Shown: in pieces, positions 1-11,417 of the stretch
Layout of the letters: the number at the start of each line of letters is the position of its first letter
Position numbering within the stretch: position 1 is the first letter of the stretch
Assembly: GCA_023014365.1 (NCBI GenBank)
Contig: JAEBUN010000003.1
Location: 1,178,001-1,242,000, forward strand
DNA length: 64,000 nt
Source of the DNA: Lepiota brunneoincarnata
Taxonomy: Eukaryota; Basidiomycota; Agaricomycetes; Agaricales; Agaricaceae
Direction of reading: 5' to 3'
Translations under genes and position numbers: made by a program
Notes under the pieces: generated by a model
What the model saw: only the letters and a program-made list of their open reading frames with translations
Told to the model about the DNA's origin: nothing
The model's database searches: none

Positions 1-815
1 TACCAACACCAAGAACCATTTGACGTCCACACCCCGCACGCCGACCTCGGTCATTCGCAGCCCCTCAGCGATATTCCTTCCGGACGCAAAAGAAATGTAC
101 CCCTCCGGCATAACACAGGACGTCTCCTCCCAAAAAGGTACATTCGTCGAAGTAAAAGGTTACAGTCACCAAATGGAGGGAAAGAGCAGACCGACGTTCT
201 TCCGTGGTGTGGCTACAGTCGTAACAAAATTATTCAACGTCGTTCAGGTGAGCACTTCAATACCACCGACCACTCGACGAAAACAATGGTTCCACTCACT
301 CGTATCCGTCGCAGCCGACAAGAGCGTATTTTGGTCAGAAGGACATCCAACAAGCGCTCCTAATCAAACACCTCACGCGGGACTTGCTCATGTCACATCC
401 ACTCCCTGAAACTATACGGATCGTGCCCACCGCCCGTGATCCCTCTGACGGCCTAGCGCTTTCATCAAGGAACGCCTACCTCTCGTCCGATGGACGCAAA
501 GTCGCCTCTACACTATATCAAGCTCTCGCTGCTGCCAAAACTGCTTGGGACGCGGGACTGACAAAAGTTGAGTGTCTCGCCAAGGCATGTGAAATGGTAG
601 AAGCCCGGACAAGGCAAGCACAAGAGGACAAGTTGAACGTGGAAATGCGGTTGGATTTTATAGAGTTCAATAATGCTGAGACTTTTGAGGTTGTCGAAGA
701 TGGTATTTCAAAGGAGAATTTGGATGTTGTTCTCTTGAGTGGTGCGCTATTCGTGGACAAGACGAGGTTGATCGACAACATCGTTCTGGGAGACGATACC
801 AGTATTATTGGATGA
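1..815 (+). CDS. PAN6: Pantothenate synthetase (pantoate-beta-alanine ligase), 3' part
   Basis: The enzyme joins pantoate to beta-alanine using ATP, the last step of pantothenate (vitamin B5, CoA precursor) synthesis, normally in the cytosol. Two exons are visible. The first runs from the window edge to 247 and contains KEMYPSGI and the [14 protein letters not shown] block. A 67-base phase-0 intron (248-314, GTGAGC...CAG) follows. The second exon (315-815) opens with [12 protein letters not shown], the ATP-binding stretch, then [13 protein letters not shown], which carries the family's SxRN signature. The protein ends about 167 residues into exon 2 at a TGA. The N-terminal Rossmann part with the pantoate site lies left of the window, so the gene is cut by the window edge rather than broken. 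The first residues (2-55) match the family poorly and may be a variable loop. It is tail to tail with the dehydrogenase on the other strand, 215 bases away. Confidence 0.93.
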
Positions 816-1030
816 TGTGTCTATCAAACTAAATGTATTCGTATTCTAAATAGATACTTGTCATGACGTAGATAAGAACACTCGGCAGAATGCATCATGT
901 CGTAAGGAGCAAAGAACTTGCGCCGCGACCGGGTACCTGCGGGTTCGACTATCTCTTTAGGTGAAATGTAATTAAGACACTCGATAGAAGCCGTTATTTC
1001 ATCGCATGGGATAGCAGGGAAGAAAAGAAG

Positions 1031-2349
1031 TCAACGAGTTAAATGCTGCGATACCACATCTCTCACACGTCCATCGACCTTCTCTAGTACAGCGATAAGA
1101 TCGTCCTGTTTGAAAATCCAGTTAGCAGGCTTCAGGATCTGGATAGATAATTTTTGCATACCCATAGTTTTTCTTCCCTCCTCTTCCCCTCTTCTCCCAG
1201 CACAAAATCAGACGGTTCAGCCACGTCACCCATACTCACATATGCACCCCTCAATTTGTCCATAGAGCCCTTTTCGGCTACCGAACCGCCAACTGCAGCC
1301 CAAATAAGTTGTCTGCTCCCTTCCTCCGTTGATCGTTCTAGGACTTTCTCAAAGACCCACATCACAAAGCCGGATATGTCCCGCCGCAGTTCAGAGCGAC
1401 AAAACCCTGGATTTACAGAGTCAATAATAACAGGTTGATCTCCGAGGTGGTTGCTGAGAGCTCGGGCAAAAAATATGTTAAGCACTGCGGTAAATTTGTT
1501 AGGAAAGTATATGCGAGGTTTGTTAACAAGACGTACATTTGGTTTGATGATATCGTTCCTTTAGCAGGTTCCTTCAGGGTGAGAATTAGTCGAAGTTTCA
1601 GAATTATTACTTGGATGAACAGACCGAGGTGTACAGTATCGCTCGCTTGTCAATACCTCAAATGCGTTCGGGCTGTTCAGCACTTCGTCCTCAAATTTTG
1701 TCCAAAAGTGAACTTCGCTGGCGACCACGACAATCCTTGGCACTGTCTCGTGCTTCTTAGCAGTCTCGAGGATCCGAGGGAGCAAAAGGAGGGCTATGAG
1801 AGACGATGAAAGGTCATTCACTTGAAGTCTGATCGTTGTTCAGCATCGTGAGCAGATTTAGATGAAGCAAGAGATCACATACGTTGTCTCCCACCCATCC
1901 ACCGTCGATGTGTACTTTCCATCCTGTCTAGGAAGCCATTCCCGCATTCAAAATCAAAATATCCAACCTCTCCAGTTCCTTGATTGCTCGATCCACAAAC
2001 GCCCTGACAGAACTAAACTCGCATAGATCAACCAGCCAGAGTTCTGCCTTGGAATAACCAGTTGCCTCCTCCAAACCTGTTCCACAAGGACGTCATCATC
2101 GACTGGGTTTGAAAACAAGGGGGCAACAGAAGGCTTACGTTGGATAGCAGCTTCGCCCTTGTCTGGATTCCGGCATGCTAATATCAGCCTAGCTGCGCCC
2201 ATTCTCGCAAGATGTCTGGATGCTTCAAATCCCAAGCCTGTATTAGCACCAACCACAATGACGGTTTTGCCTGTCAGATCTGCCTCGGCAACTGGGGGAA
2301 CCTTGCAGAATTGGTCGTATACGAAGCTCAAAAACGATCCCTTTGCCAT
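1031..2349 (-). CDS. Short-chain dehydrogenase/reductase, retinol-dehydrogenase-like
   Basis: NAD(P)-dependent oxidoreductase of the classical SDR fold, substrate unknown. Spliced, it gives about 345 residues. The cofactor motif VGANTGLG sits near residue 33, LILNAG near 115, the tetrad Asn in LQVNDLSS, Ser in VVVASEVHF, and Tyr/Lys in RYHQTK. The PG motif follows in SVNPGFC. Exon joins I can place: about 2137, a GTCTGT donor after ERYCTP near 1630, a GTACGT donor near 1527, and a last intron at 1106-1161 with a CTAAC branch site. That last intron joins KLW to a 24-residue tail ending at the TGA at 1031-1033. One join is not an intron: after NAGMAS there is an in-frame TAG (1928-1930), and the protein resumes one base later as RQDGKYTSTVDGW. 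This is either a one-base insertion error or an inactivating mutation. The start is the first ATG, 25 residues before the GKTVIVVG strand, as expected for the family. Confidence 0.85.
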
Positions 2350-3845
2350 GGCTGCGGCTCGAAACGGGTACAGACAAGTAGTGGTTCGGAGGAGTGGGGG
2401 AATGCGACGTTCTGCTCAGATCCCGAGGCCTTTATGTATGTATTCACGGCCATGTCTTAATCGACCTATACAAGGAGGAAATACCCAACATACTCCGCAC
2501 AGTGACGTTTTCCCTGTTCCCGTGATGGCCGCCAACGGCTTCCAACTCCCGAACACATTCAAGGTCAACAGCTCTGGGCTAAGCGCCACGGGTGGTAGAC
2601 GAAGTCTCTCGGCATGAAAGCGCCAAATAACCCTATCCGGAGAATTAGAGGACCTACAATCTGGGGAACGATATCCCTTGACCGGAGGGATGGCGCGGCC
2701 TCGGAGATTGTAATCATTAGGTAATCGATTAAGAATAGCCATGAAAGCGGCGTCTTGCGAGCTCATCACCTGCCCCGAGCTATTTCTTCAGAATTGTTTT
2801 GCTCGCGACTTCGAACAATACATATACCCTCTCCGTGTGCACCACCCAGTAACTTGAACTCAGAATGGACGGATCGCTATTTCTGGTTGATGCACGATCG
2901 ATACCCATGATTGCTACTACTCTGTCGAGAATATGAATGCAGATACTAGACTCTAGGGGTCATCAAGATTCCAGGGAAACTTTGTGGAGAGGAAGATAAC
3001 CAAGTCAGGTGGTAGTAGCGTTCAGCTCGTGGCTGACAGGCCTCTTGATTCAAATGGGGTGTTCTTGGCTATACAACTGACTTGGATGGGAGGGAAAAAG
3101 GAATTCACAGAGAACGCGTTCTGCGGACACGATTGACAGATGTAGCTGTGTCCAGAGTTCCCGACTCCGTCCTATCTGGGTGATCAAATAACCGTGCGAG
3201 ACACTAGCAAGAAGTCCTCCTCTTTCGCAGATATTCTCCCCGCATCAAAGGAGGAAACTGTCGTGCCGTGGCATCAGCACGGCGCAGTGCCGAGTAGTAT
3301 TCCGCAGCAATGTGCCAGGCTCAGAAGGGAACTCGGCGCCAAGATGTAAATAGACAACGTCAGAGTGCTAACATCGATGTTCTCTACCCAACCCACGCCG
3401 GCAGGGGGCGCCTCCATTTCCCCCTTCAAGTTTCCGAGCGGTATGATCGGAACCTTGTGATAAGCTCGGGTGCTGTACGACTGAAAAATGAAGAAAGTTG
3501 CTCACGATACTCAACAGTTGGGATTTTGGCTGTCAACGTATCGACCACTCGTAAACCGATGAAGAGCCCCTAGTCAGCGGTGCCATATAATACAATCCAG
3601 ATAGATCGTATATTTGTAGAATTCGGCCGAGGGACAAAGTCGCAGGCTGCTGCTGATGAATGTCGGTGGATTGCCTTAATCCGTGATCGTATTTTGCGAA
3701 CGACTGATTGTCCCCAGCGACAGATCTATCAGGGGTTGTACTGTCTGCCCTCGGTTCTGACAGGCTCCCCATTGGCAGATAGTAGGAGAAATGTGCCCCG
3801 TGTGCCCTCACAGGGGCCCCCGCGCCTGCGCCTGCTGCTGCTTTT
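2350..3845. other. Region with no recognisable gene
   Basis: It holds the upstream region of the dehydrogenase on the left. A 117-codon open frame on the minus strand (2416-2769) contains a GTGKTSL string, but it lacks the rest of any P-loop fold and I could not match it to a family. Short open frames at 3310-3573 (+) and 3533-3811 (-) show no domain. I see no repeats or RNA gene. Confidence 0.4.
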
Positions 3846-4883
3846 CTAGCCGTTGGTTGCGCCGTTAGATGTGTCTGTGAGATCTAGTAGCGACAAAACA
3901 CCCGTTGGCAAGGGAAAGATGAGCCCATCATCTCGAAAATGACAAACCTGAGATTCATTGATCATGCTCGCGATCCGTATACGACGGACGATCAACAATT
4001 TGACACAAAGGCACAGCAAGGCTGTAACACAAAGCCACAACTGCGACGAGGTGTTGTGAGCCGATATCCCGCAAGGGCCAAACACGCGGGAGAGACGCTT
4101 ACTGCATTTCCCCACTGCACTCGGAGCGTGGGGTTCCCACTCTGCGGGCCCTGCATCTGTTTTCTGAGGTCAATTACGAGCTCGATGTGAACGATCAAGG
4201 TGAAGACTATGAAAAACGTGGTTAAACAATCCAAGATGAATATGTTTCGGAGGTGTCTGGGACGCCAGGACAATTGCATGGGGCCCTGGGTAGTGGGTTT
4301 CCTCGAAATGCATGCGGCGAGGGATAGGATGAAGTCGATAATTGTGATCGCAGCGGCTGTCATAACACGATCGGGTTAGGGTCTGAGAGCAAATTAACCT
4401 GCGCGACTGACTGATAGGATAAAGCACTAGCATCGAAGTTTTAACTCCAGTCAACAAATTTCCAAAGTCCTGGGTAGCCCGCCTGGGGGACGTGAGGCAT
4501 GAGACGTTTCTGCGCCACGAAAAGCGATGCATTGCCACTCACAATGTCTGGGCAACGTCGGGTCCGAAACTCCACCCGAAGCCTTTAGTGCAATCGGGGA
4601 AGAAGGTGGTTGGGTTTTCATTATTTTCCCTAAATCCGAACGATTAGAAGAAAACCCATGCACGAAAGCCCAAGATATCGCACCTTCCAACAGGAACCAG
4701 ACAATACCCCCAGATCCCAAAGTCTATAGATCGCGCTAACCCGTCCACGTCCGCCTTCAATCGAAAGATTCGGCTTGTCTTCAGTATCGGGACAGAGAGA
4801 GTCGCCGCAAGAAGTATTGACGAGGCTAGCGCCATTCCGATGATGGCAACTATGAAAAAGCGACCGTCTCCCGCCTTCAGCAT
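3846..4883 (-). CDS. Four-helix membrane protein, SUR7/PalI-like
   Basis: Multi-exon integral membrane protein with the layout of fungal SUR7/PalI (RIM9) proteins, which sit in the plasma membrane or act in pH sensing. The first helix (FFIVAIIGMALASSILLAA) runs into the hallmark loop with FGIWGYC. Two middle helices lie at about 4363-4210: one around ITIIDFILSLAA, the other FILDCLTTFFIVFTLIVHIE. The last helix comes after the conserved QWGNA. A GTAAGC intron (about 4105-4045) splits it from LWLCVTALLCLCVKLL. The C-terminus is a short cytosolic tail ending in GATNG. The start is the first in-frame ATG (4883); the track to 4910 begins at a GTG, so an upstream exon is possible. A (GA)13 repeat lies 36 bases upstream. 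A decayed paralog is at 62.25 kb. Family placement rests on the WGYC and WGNA motifs and topology; the function is inferred. Confidence 0.68.
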
Positions 4884-4918
4884 GGGATAGTAGGGGTATA
4901 CAGAATCCACGCAGTGGT

Positions 4919-4944
4919 GAGAGAGAGAGAGAGAGAGAGAGAGA
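4919..4944. repeat. (GA)13 microsatellite
   Basis: Thirteen perfect GA units. On the minus strand this is a CT tract in the presumed 5' leader of the membrane-protein gene starting at 4883. Pyrimidine-rich leaders are common in fungal genes, and its length is likely polymorphic. Confidence 0.95.
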
Positions 4945-5453
4945 AATTTGCTAGCCGCCCGTCTGACCTAGGCACAAGGGTACACGGCTGCGGTTCTCTG
5001 CAACATGTGAAGGGGCAGGACGTGATGGCCTGGACTGAATTAGCACACCTCGAGGGCAGAGCATTCTTCTATATCTGGAACATGTGGACGACTGTTCTGA
5101 GAGTGATTTATGTGTTTTTCTGCCATAAGCAGTCGTAATACAATCATTTTAACCATCAGAAATTCGCCATGGCTGGGTGTATGTACATGTGCGTATTAAA
5201 TTCTTGGAAATTGATGATTTGCTTGTCTGGATCAAACATGGCTGACATTGTAAAACTTATCAGAGACCCAAATCATATCAAGTAGGATGTCAAAGATAGA
5301 GAGTAATCAGCAAAGATCTTGTTGGGATGATTGGATATGAAATATCAATGTCATTTAGGCATGTAATGATATCACAAATATCACTACAAAATTCACTGCA
5401 TTTTACAAACATACAATTTATGTCAAGGTGCTCATGGTTCCTTTTATCACTTC
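4945..5453. other. Intergenic, AT-rich
   Basis: No coding signal. The stretch at 5140-5450 is AT-rich with several ATGATATCA-like words. It separates the membrane-protein gene from the 3' end of the decayed P-loop gene. Confidence 0.5.
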
Positions 5454-7246
5454 CTAATTATCACTCCCACTGGGCCCACCACTAGCCTCAGATGCCATCA
5501 GTGCTTGCCCACGGGCCTCTTCGGTCTGGTAATCCATGTTAAGCTCTATTCTGTGGTCCACTGATCTGTGATAAACTTACCAATCGCTGTAATGTACCCT
5601 CCAAGCCAAAATCAATCTCAATCTGCAGCCAGCCAATTTTAATATCCAAGTCCTGGAGGTCTTTGTGCTTCTTGAGAGACGAGTTTATGTGCTTCAGTGA
5701 CATCTGAACTTTGTTGGACTTGGCTATTTTTTCACCATATTCATGAGGTGTCACAAATATAAATGACCAGGATTGTGGAAAAGCTATGGTTGTGCCCTTT
5801 GACAACCTTTGGAATAGGCTCACAACTTGTTTGACAGCCCGATTCTGCCAAACCGTGCTTCTCGGAGATTGTCATTTGCAACATGGTAACCCGCTTCAAG
5901 TTTTCACTGACGACGAATGCAGTCCAAGGAAGGGAAGTATTCGGAAGGGATATATATGTGGTTGTCCTTCGGAATAAGCGCTGTGTCAGTTGGTGAACAA
6001 CATATCTCGAACCAGCGAGAGACCTGGGCCAAGTGAAAACATGTTTGAATTTTCATCGGTGGTGCAGCAATGTAAAGGGCCCTTAGACAATTGCAGGGCA
6101 TTAATCACAAAGGGCTCGTAGATGGCAGCAAAAACTTGTGGAAATGGCCTGAACTTTGAGGCAAGTTGCTGTAGTTCAGTGCTGAACTCGTCGAGGAATG
6201 CTTCGAGTAGAACTCGGCGAAGAAATGGTGTAGGAACATGATATTTGAAGTTGGGTTTCATTTGGGGATTTGGAAATGCAGGCTCAGCGAAGAAGAATTC
6301 GTGGAATGTGGAAGGTTGGGTGTCTTGGCTGATATTTCCCCCATCAATCGCGCCTGCAAGGGCATCTACATGCGCTGCGAGGCTCTCGGGTGCGAGAATC
6401 TCCTTGAAATCTACCCCCGGATTCCCAGAACGCGTTTTCTGGAGGTAGATACGATGGAAGCAATACCTCGCAGAAGGTCCCAGGAGGTCGAAGAGTTCCG
6501 AGGGGGTGTAAGTCAATTTGTTGCGCCAGGGAGCGAATCCTCTATCTTCGTTGAGTTGTCTGGTTCAGCATGCAGTATTAGATCGATCAACAGTTTGAGC
6601 TGACCGCACTTACTGGAGCTGTTCAATCTCGTCCTTGGACCACAAGCCCATGACCCAAGCTTGGGCTTGCCGTTCCTTAACCCATTCCCTCCAACGATGT
6701 GGCTGAGGAGACGTGGCTTGGAGAACGTATCCAGGGATTGTCAATGAAGAGATTAGGAGGGGTGGGTAGGTTGTTGTTGGAATCGACCAAAACAAGTGTT
6801 TCGCGTGTGATATTGATCTCAGGGGGTTCAGTAAGCCGCAGGAGATGGCAGCCACTCTGAGTGCAATGGATATACGCAGTTTGGGACTTGCATAAAATAA
6901 CAGGCATCCGTTGTGACAATGCTTTAAGGAAAGCATAGAACAAGAATAGCGATTTTCCTAACAAGGTCCCAAGTCAAGTATTGCTGTTGGTGCGGATAGA
7001 GGATGACTCACCAATACCGGGCTGGCCAAGTAGGACCAGACCTCCTGTGTTCCTTTCGCTCATCTCCGTTTCTAAGAAACCCCATAGATCTTGATATTCC
7101 TGTCGACAAAGGCAGGGTGCTAATTCTGGGTAGGGTGGTAATCCGGGGATTTCAATGTATTTAATGTCATTCTCCGTCATTACCGGGTCCCGCTGCAGGG
7201 CCCAGAGGCGTTCGTAGGCAGATTCACACCACTGGTGATTAGCCAT
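5454..7246 (-). pseudogene. Decayed P-loop protein of the agaricomycete crinkler/RHS-like family
   Basis: Several fungal genomes carry expanded families with a Walker A written GQPGIGKS, followed by a membrane-like helix and a C-terminal half ending in a YIP...LD block. Here exon 1 (ATG at 7246) ends in VLLGQPGIG, and a GTGAGT intron leads to KSLFLFYAF. Then come LVDSN, RWREW, the WSKDEIEQL segment and a 140-residue C-terminal part containing FFFAEPAFP, YIPSEYFPSLD and MTISEKHGL. The reading frame jumps by one base near 6755, 6015, 5918 and 5848, and one jump follows an early TGA. A terminal exon (DYQTEEARG...) ends at the TAG at 5454-5456. Everything needed for a full-length relative is present, so the copy is recent or the breaks are sequencing insertions. 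The family name is by resemblance to P-loop regions of crinkler/RHS proteins; the function is unknown. Confidence 0.55.
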
Positions 7247-9180
7247 GGAAGATGGTGAAGTAAAACAAGGAGGGGGGTCCTGATCCAAACAGAACCCCAC
7301 AGAAGATATCTTCGGCAAGCCGATCACCAGTCGCGTGAATGCACCTCTTAGTGAATCCAGATCAGGAACGCATACTCAGCTGACCTTTGTCATAAGTTGC
7401 GAATACTGCCATGGACAACATCTTGTCGCGCGATGTATAATATATGAATCCTCTGGGCTTGCGCCTCAATTCCTCACTGCTGTCTGGTACCTGCTCCCAG
7501 CTCAGGTCTTGAGTACCTGGAACTGCCACGAGGGCGGGAATCAGCATATGTAGTAGCGAACCGCTATTGATGACAAAATCTGCGCGGGTTGACTATGACC
7601 ATAGTAGAGTGGGCTTGAATTGCGAGCTCTCCGCATATCTCACGATGGCTGGCGAACCAATGGTGAAAAACAGCGGCCCTCCAAGCATCGACGGAAACGT
7701 CAGAAGCAACAGAAGCTACAAGTTGTAAGAGCGAACCGGAGGCGCTGATGCATCATCACATCGGGAGGGCGTCAACTAGGCCTAGTTTCAGCCATCAACC
7801 CTCTCTATACAAAACGAGTCCAATCTCACGGTAAGGCCGTTAAGGGTTGTTAACCGGTCATTTCGAGACAAAGTTCATCTCACCCTTTGTATTGGTGTCC
7901 GAGCCATCACGACGGGACCAGACCTGAAGGTGACCCGGCAATGGTGACATGGTGTCTTGCCAGGTCGTCCAGTGCCTAGGGAGAAATCCTGCCTGCGAGG
8001 GTGAGACTAACGTGATGGTAGATTCGGAAAGACGGTGGGTCACCTCATTCTTGTCATTTATAAACTTCCATCGTGCTGCGCCCTGATAGAGGTGGGCAGG
8101 ACAGATGGTGGAAGTACAGTTAGAAATAAAATAAAATAAGACGGGCTACACGATTGAGCAATTAAGCAAGTCTACGTGAAGCACCGACGCCCTGAACAAG
8201 ATGAGGATATACAGGATGTCACATGGTTCATGGACATTGGACAAACTACGGCTTTTCGTTAATGGCCGACATGAAAGGTAATCTTTATCTACTACTCTGT
8301 GGACTCATCCCGAGGCGGCGGACAGTTATGGAAGTACATCTTAATAGGACTTCGTGTTATATATAGGGAGTATGTATGTACTCGCAAATGGGGGAGGTGT
8401 CTAAATGCGCGCCCCCCAGCCGCGGTATATCATTCCGCGAAAACAACAAGTTTCGAAGACTGGCTGAGAATCTGGTTGTTCCTCCCTTCCTCACCCACCT
8501 GAGTCCACGGTTAGCCTGGGAGCGAAGTAGCAGGCTTCGATGATGTGGACAGTGGTTCCTGCAAGCGCGAGTAGTACCCGAATGTCGCAGGCACCTGGAG
8601 GTTTCTCGGCGTCGGGCGAGACGCATGTACTTGGAGGAAACACCATTATCCGAGGGACTCACTTTGGTAGGGATTAAAGGGGCCCGCGGATGTTCGGGCG
8701 TCACCCAGCCTACCAAAATTTTGCTGCAGTGCAGGTGAACCGACCTTTACAAAGGGGTCGAGCAGTATGTTCGATACATGGCATGGATATGAGAGCCTGT
8801 AGGTTTGGTATACCTCCTGGATTCGGCTCGGAGTGCTAGTTCAGGCAAGGATACCGGATGTAGTGGAGTGGTATCAGTTCGGTGCTGCATACTGTTAAGA
8901 GGAAAGCTCCGCAGCGAGGCCCTTCAAACGACATTACCAGTTGTCGAACACTACCTGGCATGTTCATGGCAGATTTCCAGGGCTGTGCTACTGCATTTGT
9001 GCCGTGAGGGGCCAGAAGAAGTCCACTGAACAACGCAAATATTGGTTTTAGACATTATTGATAGCATCAGGTGCAATATGATTCGCTGGGAGCCCCCGTA
9101 CTGTATTTTGTCATCTGTTCTTGATACCACCCCAACTCGCATTCAGCGCTGTTTGATATCAACCCTATCGCTGGAACTCC
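7247..9180. other. Gene-poor region
   Basis: No convincing gene. A 61-codon frame on the minus strand (7362-7547) and a 119-codon one (8357-8716) are open, but their composition is Arg/Ser-rich and I recognise no domain. The last 150 bases act as the upstream region of the F-box-like gene at 9181. Confidence 0.4.
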
Positions 9181-10284
9181 ATGGAGACTTTTGACTTGTT
9201 CAACGAGTTTCCAGAGGATGTTCAAAGGTTGATCTTTGAGCATGCGTTTGAAGGGAACCCCAGAAGGGCACTGCTAGCGCTGGTGTCGCGAAAGGTCAAC
9301 CGATGGTCCGTACATACTTTACCCGGAGTTCCCAGGCTCCAATCGCTTTCTTACCCTTTGTTTCTGCGCAGGATTGAGCCGCTTATATATCGAACCATCA
9401 TAACTTCCAGGATACCAGATCGTGCCGTTGAGGCATTGAACGACTTCGAGACGTCGCGAAAGTCTAAAGAGTTTTACAGGAACCACGTCAAATCCCTTTC
9501 GGTGGACGAACTGACCGTTGTCCAATTCATAGAAGATCTCCTCTGTGGGTGTGATAACTTGATCAATCTCGCTTGGTGGACCATTACACATAATCGCAAG
9601 AAGTGGGCCTCCTTACTCCTCAGTAAACCGTGCCCAAGCATACGGAAAATGTCCGTGTACAGTGGCATATTTCCATCGGAAATCCAACACCCCTTCCACT
9701 CTCCCGTTTTCCAAACCCTAACCCACCTCGATATTGGCCTCCCACCTTCCCATTTTCCAAAGCCGGGGATAGAGTCGGACCCGATATATGGGAAACTGCG
9801 TAGACTATCATGGGACGGTCTACGATCTCTTGAAAATCTCACACATCTGCACTTGGACTTGAAGTTGGCTGTATCCTTTCAGGATCCAGGCAACGATGCC
9901 CAGGAATTTCGGTCAGCCATCTTCGACGTCCTCTCCCACCTCCCACCGAGACTGCATTGCCTTTCCCTTCTTCTTCCCTTTGGCTTTCTATACAGAGCTG
10001 CCAATCTGCCAATCGCGTCACGTCAGATGTATCAGGACCTCATTTGGGGTAGGATGGACCCCCGAATTGTGATCGGGTATCCCTCTAGACGCTGGAATAT
10101 CATGACAAAGAAAATGACCCATACGAACATTACCACTGACGATTTTAGTAAATATTTGCTTCCGCGCATGCGAGATGACAAGTCATATAGAATCCTATTT
10201 CCAAAGCCGCAGAAAGACTTTTGGGATGAGGCGGAGGAGATGATTCGGAGACGAGATTGGGAACTTTCAACACCCATAACGTAG
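9181..10284 (+). CDS. F-box-like protein, lineage-specific
   Basis: Probably a substrate-recruiting subunit of an SCF-type ubiquitin ligase or a relative that has lost that role. The N-terminus LFNEFPEDVQRLIFEHAF resembles the F-box helix start (a Pro in the first turn, then IFE and a following ALLALVSRKVNRW). That run continues as IEPLIYRTI, a frequent way these fungal F-box genes go on. The rest (about 290 residues) has leucine-patterned segments such as LTHLDIGLP and LTHLHLDL, like degenerate LRRs. Bases 9306-9371 form a 66-base GT-AG intron (GTCCGT...GCGCAG). Because 66 is a multiple of three and has no stop, the frame reads straight through it; the spliced protein is 345 residues rather than 367. 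No other introns seen. Targets are unknown. Confidence 0.75.
   Translation: METFDLFNEFPEDVQRLIFEHAFEGNPRRALLALVSRKVNRWSVHTLPGVPRLQSLSYPLFLRRIEPLIYRTIITSRIPDRAVEALNDFETSRKSKEFYRNHVKSLSVDELTVVQFIEDLLCGCDNLINLAWWTITHNRKKWASLLLSKPCPSIRKMSVYSGIFPSEIQHPFHSPVFQTLTHLDIGLPPSHFPKPGIESDPIYGKLRRLSWDGLRSLENLTHLHLDLKLAVSFQDPGNDAQEFRSAIFDVLSHLPPRLHCLSLLLPFGFLYRAANLPIASRQMYQDLIWGRMDPRIVIGYPSRRWNIMTKKMTHTNITTDDFSKYLLPRMRDDKSYRILFPKPQKDFWDEAEEMIRRRDWELSTPIT
9306..9371 (+). other. In-frame 66-base intron in the F-box-like gene
   Basis: Donor GTCCGT and acceptor GCGCAG. Removal joins NRW directly to IEPLIYRT, the usual continuation in related fungal F-box proteins. The retained form would add 22 residues that interrupt the motif. 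Confidence 0.7.
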
Positions 10285-10379
10285 ACACTAAATTATGCTG
10301 TTCAATATCTTTCTTAGGAACACTTCCTAGATAATCTAGCAAAGGAGAAGGGTAGGGTTTGAAAGGCGACCGCCTGACG

Positions 10380-11177
10380 GCCTGATGGCATCCTACCCGG
10401 GCCCGAGCTCACCTGCTGCATTAAAGGATTAAATATCAAGGCACCTAACACTTCAAACTTCAAAGCTACTTGGTCACCATTCAAATTCTCAGACCGAAAG
10501 ACGAAAACACATTCCGTCTCCCTATCTTCAAACATGTCACCTCAATATCACCTCGGAGGAACCTCAGCTACCCTTATGGGAGACCCTCCGGTTCGTGGAG
10601 ACCCTCGCTCACATGCGCGTTTACACGCGGGTTAAAACTCAGGACTTCCGGGAGGGGATGCGCGATAGCTGTTGAGGCAAAAAAGTTGTTTCCTCCCAAC
10701 CTCAAATACTTCGTTGTCAGCCTACCGGGATATCCTTCCTCTTTGATAAATCCAGCCCATGATAATGTGTCTCGAGTTCTGGTGTCATCTAATACCTGAA
10801 AAATGATATGAATGGTTATATGGGGCATCTCGTATTCTATGATGTTGACCTCCAAGTATGAGCATGTGCGTTCGCGCTGCGTCTGCGCTATATGCACGAC
10901 ACTACATATCTGATACGGTCCGTACATGTTCATCTCCATTAACGCGTCATCCAGTATCACCGGAAAATCTTCGATGAAGATTTCATACACCCCGCACCTG
11001 AGGCGCTTCACAGACCACCGATTTTGGCCTTCGAAAAACAATGTATGTACAAATGGCATGGTTCGCCAAAAGTGGGGATGAAAGTTTCCCTTTGGTCTCC
11101 CCACTGGTCTGGTCTCCAAAGTCCAGGACGGGAAAGCCACTTATCATAGTCCGGGGAAGTCTGTCGGTTCTTGACAT
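10380..11177 (-). CDS. Hypothetical protein, exon structure uncertain
   Basis: Two minus-strand open segments look protein-like. One is about 10574-11140 (up to 188 codons, with FFEGQNRWSVKRL and YEIFIEDFPVILDD). The other is about 10380-10535 (ECVFVFRSENL, then ALKFEVLGALIFNPLMQQ). They could be exons of one gene with GT-AG introns near 10800 and 10560. I do not recognise a family. It lies tail to tail with the F-box-like gene. Boundaries and even the existence of the gene are tentative. Confidence 0.33.
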
Positions 11178-11417
11178 TGTGTCACAGCAACAAAATGTCG
11201 TTATCTCGACGGGTATGTTCTGCTACGATATCACGGTTGTCCCCAACTCGCACGTCAGGTGCATCAGTTTAGGCTGGTGTGTCACATTTCATACGCCATC
11301 TGGCTGGAGGTGAAGGAAGGCAGCTTTCGATTCTCTGGCTTGATGTTCGGATTCGTTTATTCAGGCCATACATGAACAGTCGTGGGCAGGAAGAAACATT
11401 GTAATACACGGTGTAAG

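Noticed and set aside
2416..2769. Possible P-loop protein (GTGKTSL)
   Set aside because: The string stands alone near the end of the frame; no Walker B or NTPase fold follows and the rest is Arg/Pro-rich.
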